Shown: one piece after another, positions 35,395 through 44,082 of the stretch | Layout of the letters: each line of letters starts with the position of its first letter | How positions within the stretch are numbered: position 1 is the stretch's first letter | Source: Paractinoplanes deccanensis | Lineage (GTDB): Bacteria > Actinomycetota > Actinomycetes > Mycobacteriales > Micromonosporaceae | Length of the DNA: 64,000 bases | Reading direction: 5' to 3' | NCBI RefSeq assembly: GCF_016862115.1 | Contig: NZ_BOMI01000118.1 | Location: 1 to 64,000, forward strand | The notes under the pieces: generated by a model | Databases searched by the model: none | Told to the model about the DNA's origin: nothing | The model's input: the letters and a program-made list of their open reading frames with translations, nothing else | Translations under genes and position numbers: made by a program

Positions 35395-36705
35395 ATGGTC
35401 CAATGTGAGGGCAAGTCTTCAGCCGCACCGGGCTGTTACGCTCAGCGCGTGGTGGCGGGCGTGCACCTGAACAATCGATACCGGATGAGCCGTCTTCCCT
35501 TGGCGCACCAGGGGATGGGCGAGGTCTGGCAGGCGCGGGACACGGTGCTCAACCGTGAAGTGATCGTCAAGTTGATCTCCTCATCCATGATGGACGCGGA
35601 GCTGGCGAAGAGATTCCAGCGAGAGGCGCTGTTGACGGCGGGCCTCGTTCATCCTGGCGTACCCGCCGTCTACGACTTCGGTCAGCACGAGGGGCGCTTC
35701 TACCTCGTACTGCAGAAGATCGAAGGCGTCGCTCTCTCCGATCTGGTCGAGGAACATCACCCTCTGCCGGTTGCCTGGGTCGCTGCCATCGGCGCCCAGA
35801 TCAGCAGCGTCCTGATCGCGGCCCGGCGCATCCGCCTGATCCACCGGGACATCAAACCGGGCAACGCCATGCTGGAGCCGAACGGCGCGGTGAAGGTGCT
35901 CGACTTCGGCCTCGCCGCCGTACACGGAGACGAACGCTACTCCAGAATCACGCAGAGCGGCGACAGTTTGGGCACCCTCGGCTACATGGCTCCAGAGCAG
36001 ATCGAAGGAAGCCGCACGGACCACCGCACGGACCTCTACGGGCTCGGCGCCACGCTCTTCCACCTGCTTACCGGCAATCCGCCCTTCGACGGCCCCACCA
36101 CCACGATCACCGTGCAGCGCCAGATGCAGGACTCCCCGCCCCGCCCGGCCGATCTCCGCCCGGAGATTCCGAACGTCGTTGACGACCTGGTTCACGCGTT
36201 GATGGCGCGGCGCCCACAAGACCGTCCGGCCAGCGCGGCCGAGGTGTATGCGATGTTGGCGCCCCTTGCTCGAAACTTGCCGCCGATCCCCGGTGCGGTC
36301 AGCAATCAGCCCGATGCGGTACGCGCGTACGCCGCGGTGGTCGGCCAGGTGCCGCTGCGCGAGGAGCACGGGACGTGGGACGGTGCGGACCCGGATGTCG
36401 ACGCGAGGAATGCCGGAGAGCACGCCGAGAAGTTGGCTGCAGCCGGCAATTTCCGAGCCGCCGCCAAGGAATGGCGGCGGCTCGCGAACGACCGCGCGGT
36501 CCAGCACGGCGACGAAGACCTCGTGGTCGTCGACTACCGACTGCGGGCCATCCGTATCCACGCAGAACTCGGCGAACACAGCCGAGCTCTACGCCAGTTG
36601 CATGCGCTCTTGCAGAGTGGAAACGGCATCGACGACCCGGAGCACCCTGCCGCATCGGCCATCCGGCGGGAGATTGCTCGACTCAGCGGGGGCGCGAGGG
36701 AGTAG
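35395..36705 (+). CDS. Ser/Thr protein kinase with C-terminal helical-repeat tail
   Basis: A 436-residue soluble Hanks-type kinase. The glycine loop is reduced to GMGEVW (40-45), but K59 (REVIVKLIS), HRD 150-152 (LIHRDIKPGN), DFG 170-172 and the YMAPEQ activation-segment end are intact, so activity is likely. Residues about 300-436 form a TPR-like tail with no membrane span or PASTA domains, unlike PknB. The ATG at 35395 has GGAGG eight bases upstream. It is divergent from the helicase-cas operon across a 131-base gap. Neither substrate nor a direct link to the CRISPR system is shown by sequence. Confidence 0.9.
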   Translation: MVQCEGKSSAAPGCYAQRVVAGVHLNNRYRMSRLPLAHQGMGEVWQARDTVLNREVIVKLISSSMMDAELAKRFQREALLTAGLVHPGVPAVYDFGQHEGRFYLVLQKIEGVALSDLVEEHHPLPVAWVAAIGAQISSVLIAARRIRLIHRDIKPGNAMLEPNGAVKVLDFGLAAVHGDERYSRITQSGDSLGTLGYMAPEQIEGSRTDHRTDLYGLGATLFHLLTGNPPFDGPTTTITVQRQMQDSPPRPADLRPEIPNVVDDLVHALMARRPQDRPASAAEVYAMLAPLARNLPPIPGAVSNQPDAVRAYAAVVGQVPLREEHGTWDGADPDVDARNAGEHAEKLAAAGNFRAAAKEWRRLANDRAVQHGDEDLVVVDYRLRAIRIHAELGEHSRALRQLHALLQSGNGIDDPEHPAASAIRREIARLSGGARE

Positions 36706-36718
36706 CCGGCTGGCCGAG

Positions 36719-37433
36719 TCAGCCGGACGGCAAGCCCGCAAGCCGCACCGTTCTCGGATCGCTGAAGGCGCGCGGCAACAGGGCCGCCTTCTGCTCGGGG
36801 AACCGTTCGTACCGGTGGTGGAAGATCATCGCGCAGTTCTGTCCCCGAGTCTCTGTGGTCAGGGCACGCCGGGCCAGTCGCGAATACATGCCGCTGTGCT
36901 TTAGCCAGGCGGCTTCTTCGCCGTGGCGGTCGAAGCCCCGGCCGATGGCCGCGTGGCCGAACGCGTCGTGCACCGCGCGGAACATGTCGTTCTCGGCGTC
37001 GCTGAGGTACGGATGAGGATTGTCGGTGGCAGCGGTGGCGAACACCTTGAGCGTACGGTGCGCCAGGTCGTCAATCATGGTGCCGGCCTTGGTGTAGGGG
37101 TCGACATCCATGACGCGGACGGTCACCCCGAGTCCCCCGAATTCCGGGCGGCCCACGAGATACTCGTACTGTCGTACCGTTTCACGCCGAAACGCATCGT
37201 ACGAAGCGACAGCTTGTTGATCCAACGTCGGCGCGGCCACGTAAGCCGCTGCTATGGCCGCTCCGAGTGCCGGATCGAGGCGCACTCGGGCGTAGTCGCC
37301 GGGCGGGACCCAGTCACGGCAGCCCCACCGTCGCGCACCGTCGACGAGATGCGGGACTGCCGAGAGCGACGGTCTCGTCCCGGACGTGAACGATTGCGTA
37401 GGCGTCGATGCGGACGAAGCCAATCGTGTTCAT
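36719..37433 (-). CDS. Phage-type protein of unknown function, apparent frameshift near its 5' end
   Basis: The main frame (to 37423, TTG) encodes about 234 residues with a conserved-looking core: RAVHDAFGHAAIGRGFDRHG, then EEAAWLKH and ALTTETRGQN. I recall this HDxFGHxxxGRGF...EEA...TRGQN pattern from phage-encoded proteins of unknown function. The N-terminus in that frame is Ser/Thr-rich with poor codons. Another frame starts at ATG 37433 with GAGGAGG six bases upstream, reads MNTIGFVRIDAYAIVHVRDE with typical codons, and would join the main frame if one base were removed in the CCC at about 37353-37355. Hence the true product probably starts at 37433 and is interrupted by a one-base indel (mutation, error or recoding). 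Confidence 0.7.
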
Positions 37434-37477
37434 GATCCTCCTCGAGTTGTCTGTTGCGAAGTGAGCGCGCCAGCTAA

Positions 37478-37651
37478 TTAGCGGGTGTGCGGAGCCGTGG
37501 GTGGAGTCATCACCGACCGGCTCTCCGGAGGGTCAGCGGCGCGTTGCTCCCCGCGGAGCATCACGCCCAGCCTGCGAATCTCCGAAACCCTGCGGTCGTG
37601 GTGGAGCTTGGCGAACTTGCCGATAGTCGTGCTGTGGCCGCGCCGTCCCAT
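37478..37651 (-). CDS. Small basic protein (57 aa) upstream of the phage-type gene
   Basis: A short frame starting at ATG with GGGAGG six bases before it, ending TAA 44 bases before the next gene's ATG on the same strand. The first 36 residues (starting MGRRGHSTTIGKFAKLHHDR) are basic and use strongly G/C-ending codons, as real genes here do. The segment VSEIRRLGVMLRGEQ could be a helix. No family recognised. It is probably co-transcribed with the phage-type gene and divergent from the methylase. Confidence 0.55.
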   Translation of the reverse strand: MGRRGHSTTIGKFAKLHHDRRVSEIRRLGVMLRGEQRAADPPESRSVMTPPTAPHTR

Positions 37652-37741
37652 GGGACCTCCCAGCGTCTGTGTGAGCCAATGACAGCATACACATCCCGTG
37701 AAGTCGGTTCACAGAAATATGCGGCGTGCTAGCGTTCACCC

Positions 37742-39823
37742 GTGACACCTTCACGAGGCTCGGCCGGCGGTGGCCCCACCCTGACCGCCAGTGGTATCGC
37801 GCGGCTGGCCAACGTCGGCAGACCGGCAGTGAGTAACTGGCGCCGTCGTTACGCCGACTTTCCGCCTCCGGTGGCTGGGACCCCGGGCAGTCCCCAGTTC
37901 GATGCGGAAGCAGTCGAACAGTGGTTGCGAAAGCAGGGCAAGCTGCACCAGGCCAGCCCGGAGCAACTCGCCTGGCGATACATCGAGAACTATCAACCAG
38001 CAGCCCAGCTCGAAGACGCACTTGTCGCCTGTGGCGCCTATCTGCTGGTCAGCAAGGACCTCCCGGGCGACAAGCAGGACACGCTGCCGACCCCGAAGCA
38101 GATCCTGACGGAGCTCCGCGCACTCGATCGCGATCTGGCCGAGCTGATCGGGACGGTGTTGCCGCATCGATGGACGTCACAGCTCGCCACCGTGCTGCGT
38201 GCAGCGGGTCAACTTAGCCGGGAACAAGAGCCCGAGGTCGCGTTCGAGTACCTGCACAACCAGTACGCCAATTCGGCTCAGTCGTTGTCCGGTCTGGCCA
38301 ACACTCCGGACGGCGTCGCCGAGCTGATGCTGGCCCTCGCGGGCCACGGAGCGGTCACCCTCGATTTCACGAGCGGCACCGGCTCGATTCTCCGCCTGGC
38401 TGCCGATCGTGCCTTGCGAGAGCGCGTCCCGATCCGCTGCTACGGCCAGGAGATCAAGCAGCAATATGCGCTGATCGCCTTGTTGCGCTTGGCATTCGTG
38501 TATCAGCGTGCCCGAAGCTCGGATCTGCCGATGGCTCCGCCGGTCATGCGCGTCGGCGACAGCCTGCTCGCCGACGCCTTCCCGGAGCTGAAGGCCGACG
38601 TTGTCGTCGCGAACTTTCCATTCGGCATCCACGACTGGGGTCATGACCAGCTCACCTATGACCCCCGATGGGTGTACGGCCTACCCCCGCGAACCGAGCC
38701 GGAACTTGCCTGGGTGCAACATGCGCTGGCGCACCTGCGCGTCGGTGGCACCGCAGCCGTGCTCATGCCTCCTGCCGCCGCGCTCAGGCCGGCCGGTCGG
38801 CGTATCCGCGCTGAGCTCGTTCGCACCGGCACGCTGCGTGCGGTTGTCGCCCTGCCCCCGGGTCTGATGCCCCCCGCCGGCATCAGTCTCCACATTTGGG
38901 TGTTCACCCAGCCGGATCCGGAGAAGGAGGCCGACGACCGCCTTCTGTTCATCGACAGCACCGCAGCATCGCCGGGCAGCTCTCTGATACAGCCCATTGT
39001 CAAGGCGTGGCGCGACTATCTGTCAGGTCGCGACGCCAGTGAATCCAACGTCCACCGTGTCGTCTCCGCCCTCCAGGTGCTCGACGGGCAGGTCGACCTG
39101 ACGCCGTGGCGATACCTGCCGCAGGCGGGCCCGCTGGCGGTCGACCCCGTTCGAACTCTCGAGAAAGCCAGGGAGTTCGAGATGCTCATCGAGCAGACGC
39201 GAGAGAGCCTGCCCGCCATCCAGGAAGCGCAGACAACCGCCTTCGCGCGAGCGCCCCAGGCCAGCCTCGCCGACCTGATCCGGTCCGGCAGCGTCATCGT
39301 GCATCAGCGCGCCGGTTCACGACCGCGATCAGACCCAGCATCGCGGGGGAGCACCATCGACGTCCCAGCCAGTGGCCTTGCCCGAACCTCGGCGAACGGC
39401 GACGTCGTCCCCGTGGTCCGTCATGACGACATCCTCGTCCCGGTCACGGGTCACGAGATCGTCGCCCGGGTGGCCACCACCGAGCAGGTCGGCGAGGAAC
39501 TCGGGCCCGGCCTGCAACTCGTGCGCGTCGACGGCACGCAGTTCGACCCCTGGTTCGTGGCCGGCGTCCTGTCTCGCACCGAGAACGTGCGCGTCGCCGG
39601 CCGCGCGTCCAGCGCCGGCAGCGGCATGCGCCGCATCGACGTGAGACGCCTCGCCATTCCCGTGCTTTCGCTCGCTCAACAACGCGTGTACGGGCAGGCG
39701 TTCCGCCGCCTCGCCGTGTTTGAGGCGAAGCTCCGCGAGGTGACCGCAACAGGCGAAACTCTCGCCCGCGAGATCAACGATGGCCTCGCCTGGGGATCCC
39801 TGACCACCCGAGACGAGCGATGA
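37742..39823 (+). CDS. Orphan N6-adenine DNA methylase with N-terminal HTH and specificity-like C-terminus
   Basis: A 693-residue type I HsdM-like methylase beginning at GTG. Residues about 14-60 form a MerR/excisionase-like HTH (ASGIARLANVGRPAVSNWRR). The SAM motif I is DFTSGTGS (208-215) and the catalytic motif IV is NFPFG (291-295), where the family has N-P-P-Y/F. The C-terminal third (about 480-690) resembles a type I specificity subunit (RMRRIDVRRLAIPVLSLAQQ), so target recognition may be built in. There is no restriction subunit beside it, so it may act as a solitary methylase or epigenetic regulator. The Phe in motif IV makes activity uncertain. Confidence 0.85.
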   Translation: MTPSRGSAGGGPTLTASGIARLANVGRPAVSNWRRRYADFPPPVAGTPGSPQFDAEAVEQWLRKQGKLHQASPEQLAWRYIENYQPAAQLEDALVACGAYLLVSKDLPGDKQDTLPTPKQILTELRALDRDLAELIGTVLPHRWTSQLATVLRAAGQLSREQEPEVAFEYLHNQYANSAQSLSGLANTPDGVAELMLALAGHGAVTLDFTSGTGSILRLAADRALRERVPIRCYGQEIKQQYALIALLRLAFVYQRARSSDLPMAPPVMRVGDSLLADAFPELKADVVVANFPFGIHDWGHDQLTYDPRWVYGLPPRTEPELAWVQHALAHLRVGGTAAVLMPPAAALRPAGRRIRAELVRTGTLRAVVALPPGLMPPAGISLHIWVFTQPDPEKEADDRLLFIDSTAASPGSSLIQPIVKAWRDYLSGRDASESNVHRVVSALQVLDGQVDLTPWRYLPQAGPLAVDPVRTLEKAREFEMLIEQTRESLPAIQEAQTTAFARAPQASLADLIRSGSVIVHQRAGSRPRSDPASRGSTIDVPASGLARTSANGDVVPVVRHDDILVPVTGHEIVARVATTEQVGEELGPGLQLVRVDGTQFDPWFVAGVLSRTENVRVAGRASSAGSGMRRIDVRRLAIPVLSLAQQRVYGQAFRRLAVFEAKLREVTATGETLAREINDGLAWGSLTTRDER

Positions 39824-40037
39824 GACCGTGGACGGGGCCTCTTCGTCATCTCGCGCCAGTGCGGTGGGAGATCGCCGCGATGGTCAAGAACACCGCGCGC
39901 TGGCCCCCGATTGAACCGGGTCCCAGCGTCGCTACGTCTACGGTCCGAGGCATCGAGACGATGTGCCGGACCAGGCTGTGCGTGTGCCGCCACTTCGGCG
40001 TAGAAGAAGACAAGCGTAGACTGATCGCAGCCAACGG

Positions 40038-40087
40038 AAGTGAACAAAACGCGGACTATTGATCTTCATTCCTGCAGGTCAATTAGC
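40038..40087 (+). promoter_or_regulatory. Leader of CRISPR array 2
   Basis: Contains AGTGAACAAAA at 40039, TTGATCTT at 40059 and CAGGTCAA at 40075, with the first repeat at 40088. Order and distances (20, 16 and 13 bases) are identical to those of the array 1 leader. The 214 bases between the methylase stop and this leader hold no convincing gene. Confidence 0.85.
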
Positions 40088-41817
40088 CCGCTCCCCGCGC
40101 ACGCGGGGATGATCCGGCGGCGAACACCATGGCCGTCCGGCCCGCTGCCCGCTCCCCGCGCACGCGGGGATGATCCCCGACCACCGCGCTTTCGCCGCTT
40201 CCTCGCCGCCCGCTCCCCGCGCACGCGGGGATGATCCTGCCGTACTGGTAGGTGCCACCCCACACGTGGACCGCTCCCCGCGCACGCGGGGATGATCCCG
40301 GGAAGCCGCGACGCTCGGCGACCCGGACGGACCGCTCCCCGCGCACGCGGGGATGATCCCCCGAAGTACACCGGCGGCGTGCTGATCAAGGACCGCTCCC
40401 CGCGCACGCGGGGATGATCCGCGCTGGCCGTCGCCCGGCCGCCACCCCCAAGGCCCGCTCGCCGCGCACGCGGGGATGATCCGGAGTCCGGCGATCACCG
40501 CTTCCGGCGGATGTCGACCGCTCCCCGCGGACGCAGGGATGATCCGAAGCACGAGAAGCGCACGGCCGCCGTGAAGAACCGCTCAGCGCGCACGCGGGGA
40601 TGATCCCTCCCTCACGAACACCCAGCGCATGGAGCTGCCCCCCCGCTCCCCGCGTGCGCGGGGATGATCCCTACGCCAACGCGGCACGGTTCAACCTCGC
40701 GGATCGCTCCCCGCACGCGGGGATGATCCGGTAGAGACGTTGGCGGCCTGCACGGGCTCCGTCCGCTCCCCGGGCACGCGGGGATGATCCGAAGAACAAG
40801 GACTCGCTCGACGTCCACACCGCCCACTCCCCACGCACGCGGGGATGATCGGGAACGTCAACGGTGACGATGCCGTCACGGGAACACCCCGCGTGCGTGC
40901 GCGGGGAGCAGATCCCCGGGGGTGCGCGCGGAACGATCAGCCCTTGGAACACCCCCACGTGCGCGGGGAGCAGACGATCTTCTTGGCCTCGCGCTTCGGG
41001 ATCGGCGGAACACCCCTGCGTGCGCGGGGAGCAGCGACCTTCGTTCCGCCATCATGCTGCTTGTCGTCGGAAAACCCCCGCGTGCGCGGGGAGCAGTGCC
41101 GGGGCTGAGATCGAATCGGAGTCGATCCCCGGAATACCCCCGCGTGCGCGGGGAGCAGGTCATCCCCGATCGGGACGACCGCGGCAAGCCGGGAACACCC
41201 CCGCGTGCGCGGGGAGCAGGACGCCCCGTTTCTCCCGGATCAGTTCGATCCAGGGAACACCCCGCGTGCGCGGGGATGATCCCAGGGGATTAGTCACGGC
41301 TCAGGGCCGCCAGTGCCGCTTCCCGCGCACGCGGCGATGATCCCATGATCTAAGGCCCGACGGCCCGCTTCCCGCGCACGCGGGGATGATCCCATGCCCG
41401 ACTGGTGGGCCCGAGCCGAGCGGGCCCGCTCCCCGCGCACGCCGGGATGATCCGCTCTGTGGTCGGAGGCCCACGATACGTGATCGCCGCTCCCCGCGCA
41501 CGCGGGGGTGATCCCGCGATCCGCAAGCACGAAACGTTCATCACTGACTGCTCCCCGCGCACGCGGGGATGATCCCAGCTACATCGACGAGCTCCCGTCG
41601 GCCTGCCTCTGCTACCCGTGCACGCTGGATGATCCATACCGGCCTCCCAGTCGCGGACGCACTGGCGCACCTGCTCCCGGCGCACCGGGGTATACCCGTT
41701 CGCCATGAACGGCGGCACCGTTACCGTTAGCCGCTCCCCGCGCATGCGGGGATGATCCCAGCTACGACGTTCTGCAGCTGGTCGTCAGCCGCTGCTCCCC
41801 GTGTACGCGGGGATGAC
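40088..41817 (+). CRISPR. CRISPR array 2 (chimeric, about 29 repeats)
   Basis: Thirteen 28-bp repeats in plus orientation (40088-40851) begin CCGCTCCCC, share the GCGCACGC core and end GGGGATGATCC, with about 33-base spacers. A block of repeats in the opposite orientation follows (40881-41282), then about nine plus-oriented copies (41316-41817) that decay towards the right; those near 41608 and 41670 are strongly degenerate and one spacer near 41344 is only about 21 bases. The leader is at the left, so the right end is oldest. Repeat 5' and 3' ends differ from array 1, but the palindromic stem is the same, so the same Cas6e may process both. Confidence 0.95.
40881..41282 (-). repeat. Inverted array-1-like block inside CRISPR array 2
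   Basis: Six repeats start GGAACACCCC and end GGGGAGCAG on the plus strand, opposite to the flanking repeats. In their own sense they end GGTGTTCC, the array 1 handle, not ATGATCC. A seventh copy at 41254-41282 is hybrid: it begins GGAACACC like the block but ends ATGATCCC like the flanking array. The left boundary falls in a spacer (40852-40880) between head-on repeats. The GGGGAGCAG ending matches the oldest repeats of array 1. Confidence 0.9.
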
Positions 41818-41900
41818 GTTGGGAGACGGCACCAGTGCCAGGCGCGAGGGCAGACCGGTTTCCACACGGTCGGCCTACGCATCTATGGCCTAGCCGAACG

Positions 41901-43661
41901 TCACGGCGGCGCCTCCGCTCGCCCACTTGGCGGGGCCACAATCCCGTAATCATGGATCTTGCGATAGATGGTGGCCCGCGACATCCCCAGTGCCGCCGCA
42001 GCCTTCACCTTGTTCCCGTTCCAGTCCAGCAGGCTCCGGACGATCGCGTCGCGTTCCATGGCCTCCAACGGGCTCAGCAAGCGCCGGCTCACCGTGCGGC
42101 ACTCCGGCGGCAGGTCCGCCGGCAGGATGATCCCGCTGCGGCGATGCTGGACGATGTTGCGCAGGACTTGCCAGAGCTGTCCGACGTTGCCCGGCCAGCT
42201 GGAGCGGCTCAACATCTGCAGAGCCTCGGGTGAGCAGACCAGCCGGCCGTCGGGCGCCAGCTTGGCCAGGAAGAAGTGGACCAGCGCCGGCACGTCCTCC
42301 AGGTGATAGCGCAGCGGCGGCAGCTCCACCGTGGTCGGGAAGAAGCGCAGCAGGTCGGCCTGCTCGGGCTGTGCCCGGTGGAAGGTCACGGCGATCCACA
42401 GCGACGCCGGGGCCTGCGCGGCCAGGTGGCACAGCGCGCGCAGGCCGGTGCGGCCGGCTCGGTCGGCGTGCTGGATGACCAGGGTGCCCTCGCCGGCCTC
42501 CAGTTCGCGGCGGAGGTCTGTCAGCCAGGTGCGGCCGCCGGTGGCGGCGTCGATGACGGCGAAGTGGGTGCCGGCGCTGTCGTGCTGGTGGATGGCTCGC
42601 ACGAGGGCGAGTTTTCCCACGCCGGGCTCGCCCTCCAGGGCCAGCCATTCGCCGGCCGTGTAGGCGGCTCGCACCTGGTGGCAGCTGCGTAGCCAGAGGC
42701 CGCCGGAACCGACCAGGTTGGGCAGGAAGCGGATCGGGGCCGGCGCCGCCGTCGCGGGGTGGTGCTCGGCCAGTTTGACGTGGACCACACCGCCGCCGTG
42801 CACGGGGCGGCAGAACAGGCGGGCCCGCACGCCGCTGGGGAGCTCGACCATCGGGGACGTGGACGGGTTGCGGCCGGCCAGGGCCTCGGCCGCCTCGGCG
42901 AGCAGCACCGCCTGTTCGGCGGGGTCGAGGGCGTGCCGGGCGGCGTCGTTCATCATCACCACGTCGTTGTTGAGGGCGAAGACGATTCCCGCGGTACGGC
43001 GGCACGTCCGCAGGTATTCCTGGAGCAGCGCGATCTCGCGGACGCCGCTGTCGGCCAGCATCGCCTGCTGGATCTGGCCGGCGGTCGACTTGGCGAGGGC
43101 CAGCAGCAGCGGGTCGGCGTCGCGGCGCCAGCACGTGAGGTCGACCGCGCCGACTGTCTTGCCGGTGATCGGGTGGTGGATCGGCACGCCGGCGCAGGCC
43201 AGGTCCTCCAGGTGCTCGGCGTAGTGCTCGTGGCCGAACACGTGCATCGGGCGGCCGCCCTCCAGCGCGGTGCCGATGCCGTTCGTGCCCACGTACTCCT
43301 CGGCGTAGCTGAAACCGGGCGCCAGGTTGACCGTGTCGAGGTGGGCGTCGAGGTCGCGCCCGGCGTCGAGCCGGGTCAGCACGAGCCCGGCCGGGTCTGT
43401 CAGGATGATGCTCACCGGCTGGCCGTCGAGGTGTTCGCGCAGGTGCCGCAGCACCGGCAGGGCACTGCGGGTCAGCGGGGTGTCCAGGTCGGGGTCGCGC
43501 TGGTAGGGCAGGGCTATCCGGTCGGCGGCCACGTTGAACCGCCGGGACCGCCACCACGAGGCGAGGATCGCATCGCGTACGTGGTGAGTGTCGATCTCGT
43601 CGGCGGAGAGGAACCGTTCGCGGGTCTTGGCCAGCTGGCTGGGGTCGGGATTCTGCGTCAT
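41901..43661 (-). CDS. AcoR/MimR-like GAF-AAA-Fis transcriptional activator
   Basis: A 586-residue regulator. A GAF-like sensor lies around residues 60-210 (VSIILTDPAGLVLTRLDAG, SYAEEYVGTNGIGTALEGGR). A reduced AAA domain has the P-loop GEPGVGK but no GAFTGA loop, so it should not act with sigma-54, as expected in actinobacteria. The Fis-type HTH is at the C-terminus (NGNKVKAAAALGMSRATIYR). The ATG at 43661 follows a GGGGGA stretch; the frame extends upstream but without a ribosome site. It is divergent from the monooxygenase genes and is their likely activator, as MimR is for mimABCD in mycobacteria. Confidence 0.9.
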   Translation of the reverse strand: MTQNPDPSQLAKTRERFLSADEIDTHHVRDAILASWWRSRRFNVAADRIALPYQRDPDLDTPLTRSALPVLRHLREHLDGQPVSIILTDPAGLVLTRLDAGRDLDAHLDTVNLAPGFSYAEEYVGTNGIGTALEGGRPMHVFGHEHYAEHLEDLACAGVPIHHPITGKTVGAVDLTCWRRDADPLLLALAKSTAGQIQQAMLADSGVREIALLQEYLRTCRRTAGIVFALNNDVVMMNDAARHALDPAEQAVLLAEAAEALAGRNPSTSPMVELPSGVRARLFCRPVHGGGVVHVKLAEHHPATAAPAPIRFLPNLVGSGGLWLRSCHQVRAAYTAGEWLALEGEPGVGKLALVRAIHQHDSAGTHFAVIDAATGGRTWLTDLRRELEAGEGTLVIQHADRAGRTGLRALCHLAAQAPASLWIAVTFHRAQPEQADLLRFFPTTVELPPLRYHLEDVPALVHFFLAKLAPDGRLVCSPEALQMLSRSSWPGNVGQLWQVLRNIVQHRRSGIILPADLPPECRTVSRRLLSPLEAMERDAIVRSLLDWNGNKVKAAAALGMSRATIYRKIHDYGIVAPPSGRAEAPP

Positions 43662-43729
43662 GGGTCCCCCAAGGGGAGACACGTGAGTTACGAGCTGGTT
43701 ACACGTTACGCGAGCGGTCCGCCCCACCT

Positions 43730-43744
43730 GTCTCATGTTGAGAC
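43730..43744. promoter_or_regulatory. Operator GTCTCA-N3-TGAGAC upstream of the monooxygenase locus
   Basis: A perfect six-base inverted repeat with a three-base centre (TGT) lies between the divergent regulator gene and the small ORF. The half-site TGTCTCA is of the type bound by AcoR-like activators. A second, one-mismatch copy lies before prmA. Binding by the adjacent regulator is inferred. Confidence 0.6.
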
Positions 43745-43777
43745 CCCGATTCCCCGATCGCGCGATGGACTCGGGTG

Positions 43778-44014
43778 ATGGAGGAGACGTTCAACCCGTG
43801 GACTGTCGTGAACGTCGTTTTTCACCACCTGGCGGAGAGCGGGCTTCACCCGACGCTCGGCGGCGCCGATCCGGGCGCGCCCGCCGCCGCGTTGCTGCGC
43901 GCGCTGGGCATCGAGCCCGCGGCGGAGGGAGATCGTCAGGTCGGTGAGCGGTCCAGAGCCCACCTGGCCGAGCTGCGCGCCGCGGTGCTCGGGGACCCGC
44001 CTGACTCAATGTGA
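43778..44014 (+). CDS. Small protein preceding prmA
   Basis: A 78-residue acidic protein of unrecognised family, beginning MEETFNPWTVVNVVFHHLAE. Its first half is hydrophobic-helical and the region GLHPTLGGADPGAPAAALLRALGI is followed by a charged helix. Codon use is typical of real genes here. It lies between two copies of the GTCTCA/TGAGAC palindrome and 68 bases before prmA, so it is probably expressed with the monooxygenase, perhaps as an accessory or regulatory peptide. GTG one codon earlier is an alternative start. Confidence 0.65.
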   Translation: MEETFNPWTVVNVVFHHLAESGLHPTLGGADPGAPAAALLRALGIEPAAEGDRQVGERSRAHLAELRAAVLGDPPDSM

Positions 44015-44017
44015 GAC
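44003..44017. promoter_or_regulatory. Second operator-like palindrome before prmA
   Basis: GACTCA-ATG-TGAGAC has the same arm length and three-base spacing as the site at 43730, with one mismatch in the left arm. It overlaps the end of the small ORF, 66 bases upstream of the prmA start, a suitable position for activator binding. Confidence 0.5.
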
Positions 44018-44082
44018 CGCCGCGGGCGCGGAGCTGTGACAAAACCCTGAAGAGGACGAAGCCACAGGTGAGGAGTTGACTC

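Noticed and set aside
39820..40062. Possible 80-codon gene whose ATG overlaps the methylase stop
   Set aside because: Codon composition is poor and the frame runs through the conserved leader of array 2; the leader explains the sequence better.
40066..41745. Open frames reading through the second repeat region on both strands
   Set aside because: Same cause: stop-free CRISPR repeats with changing spacers.
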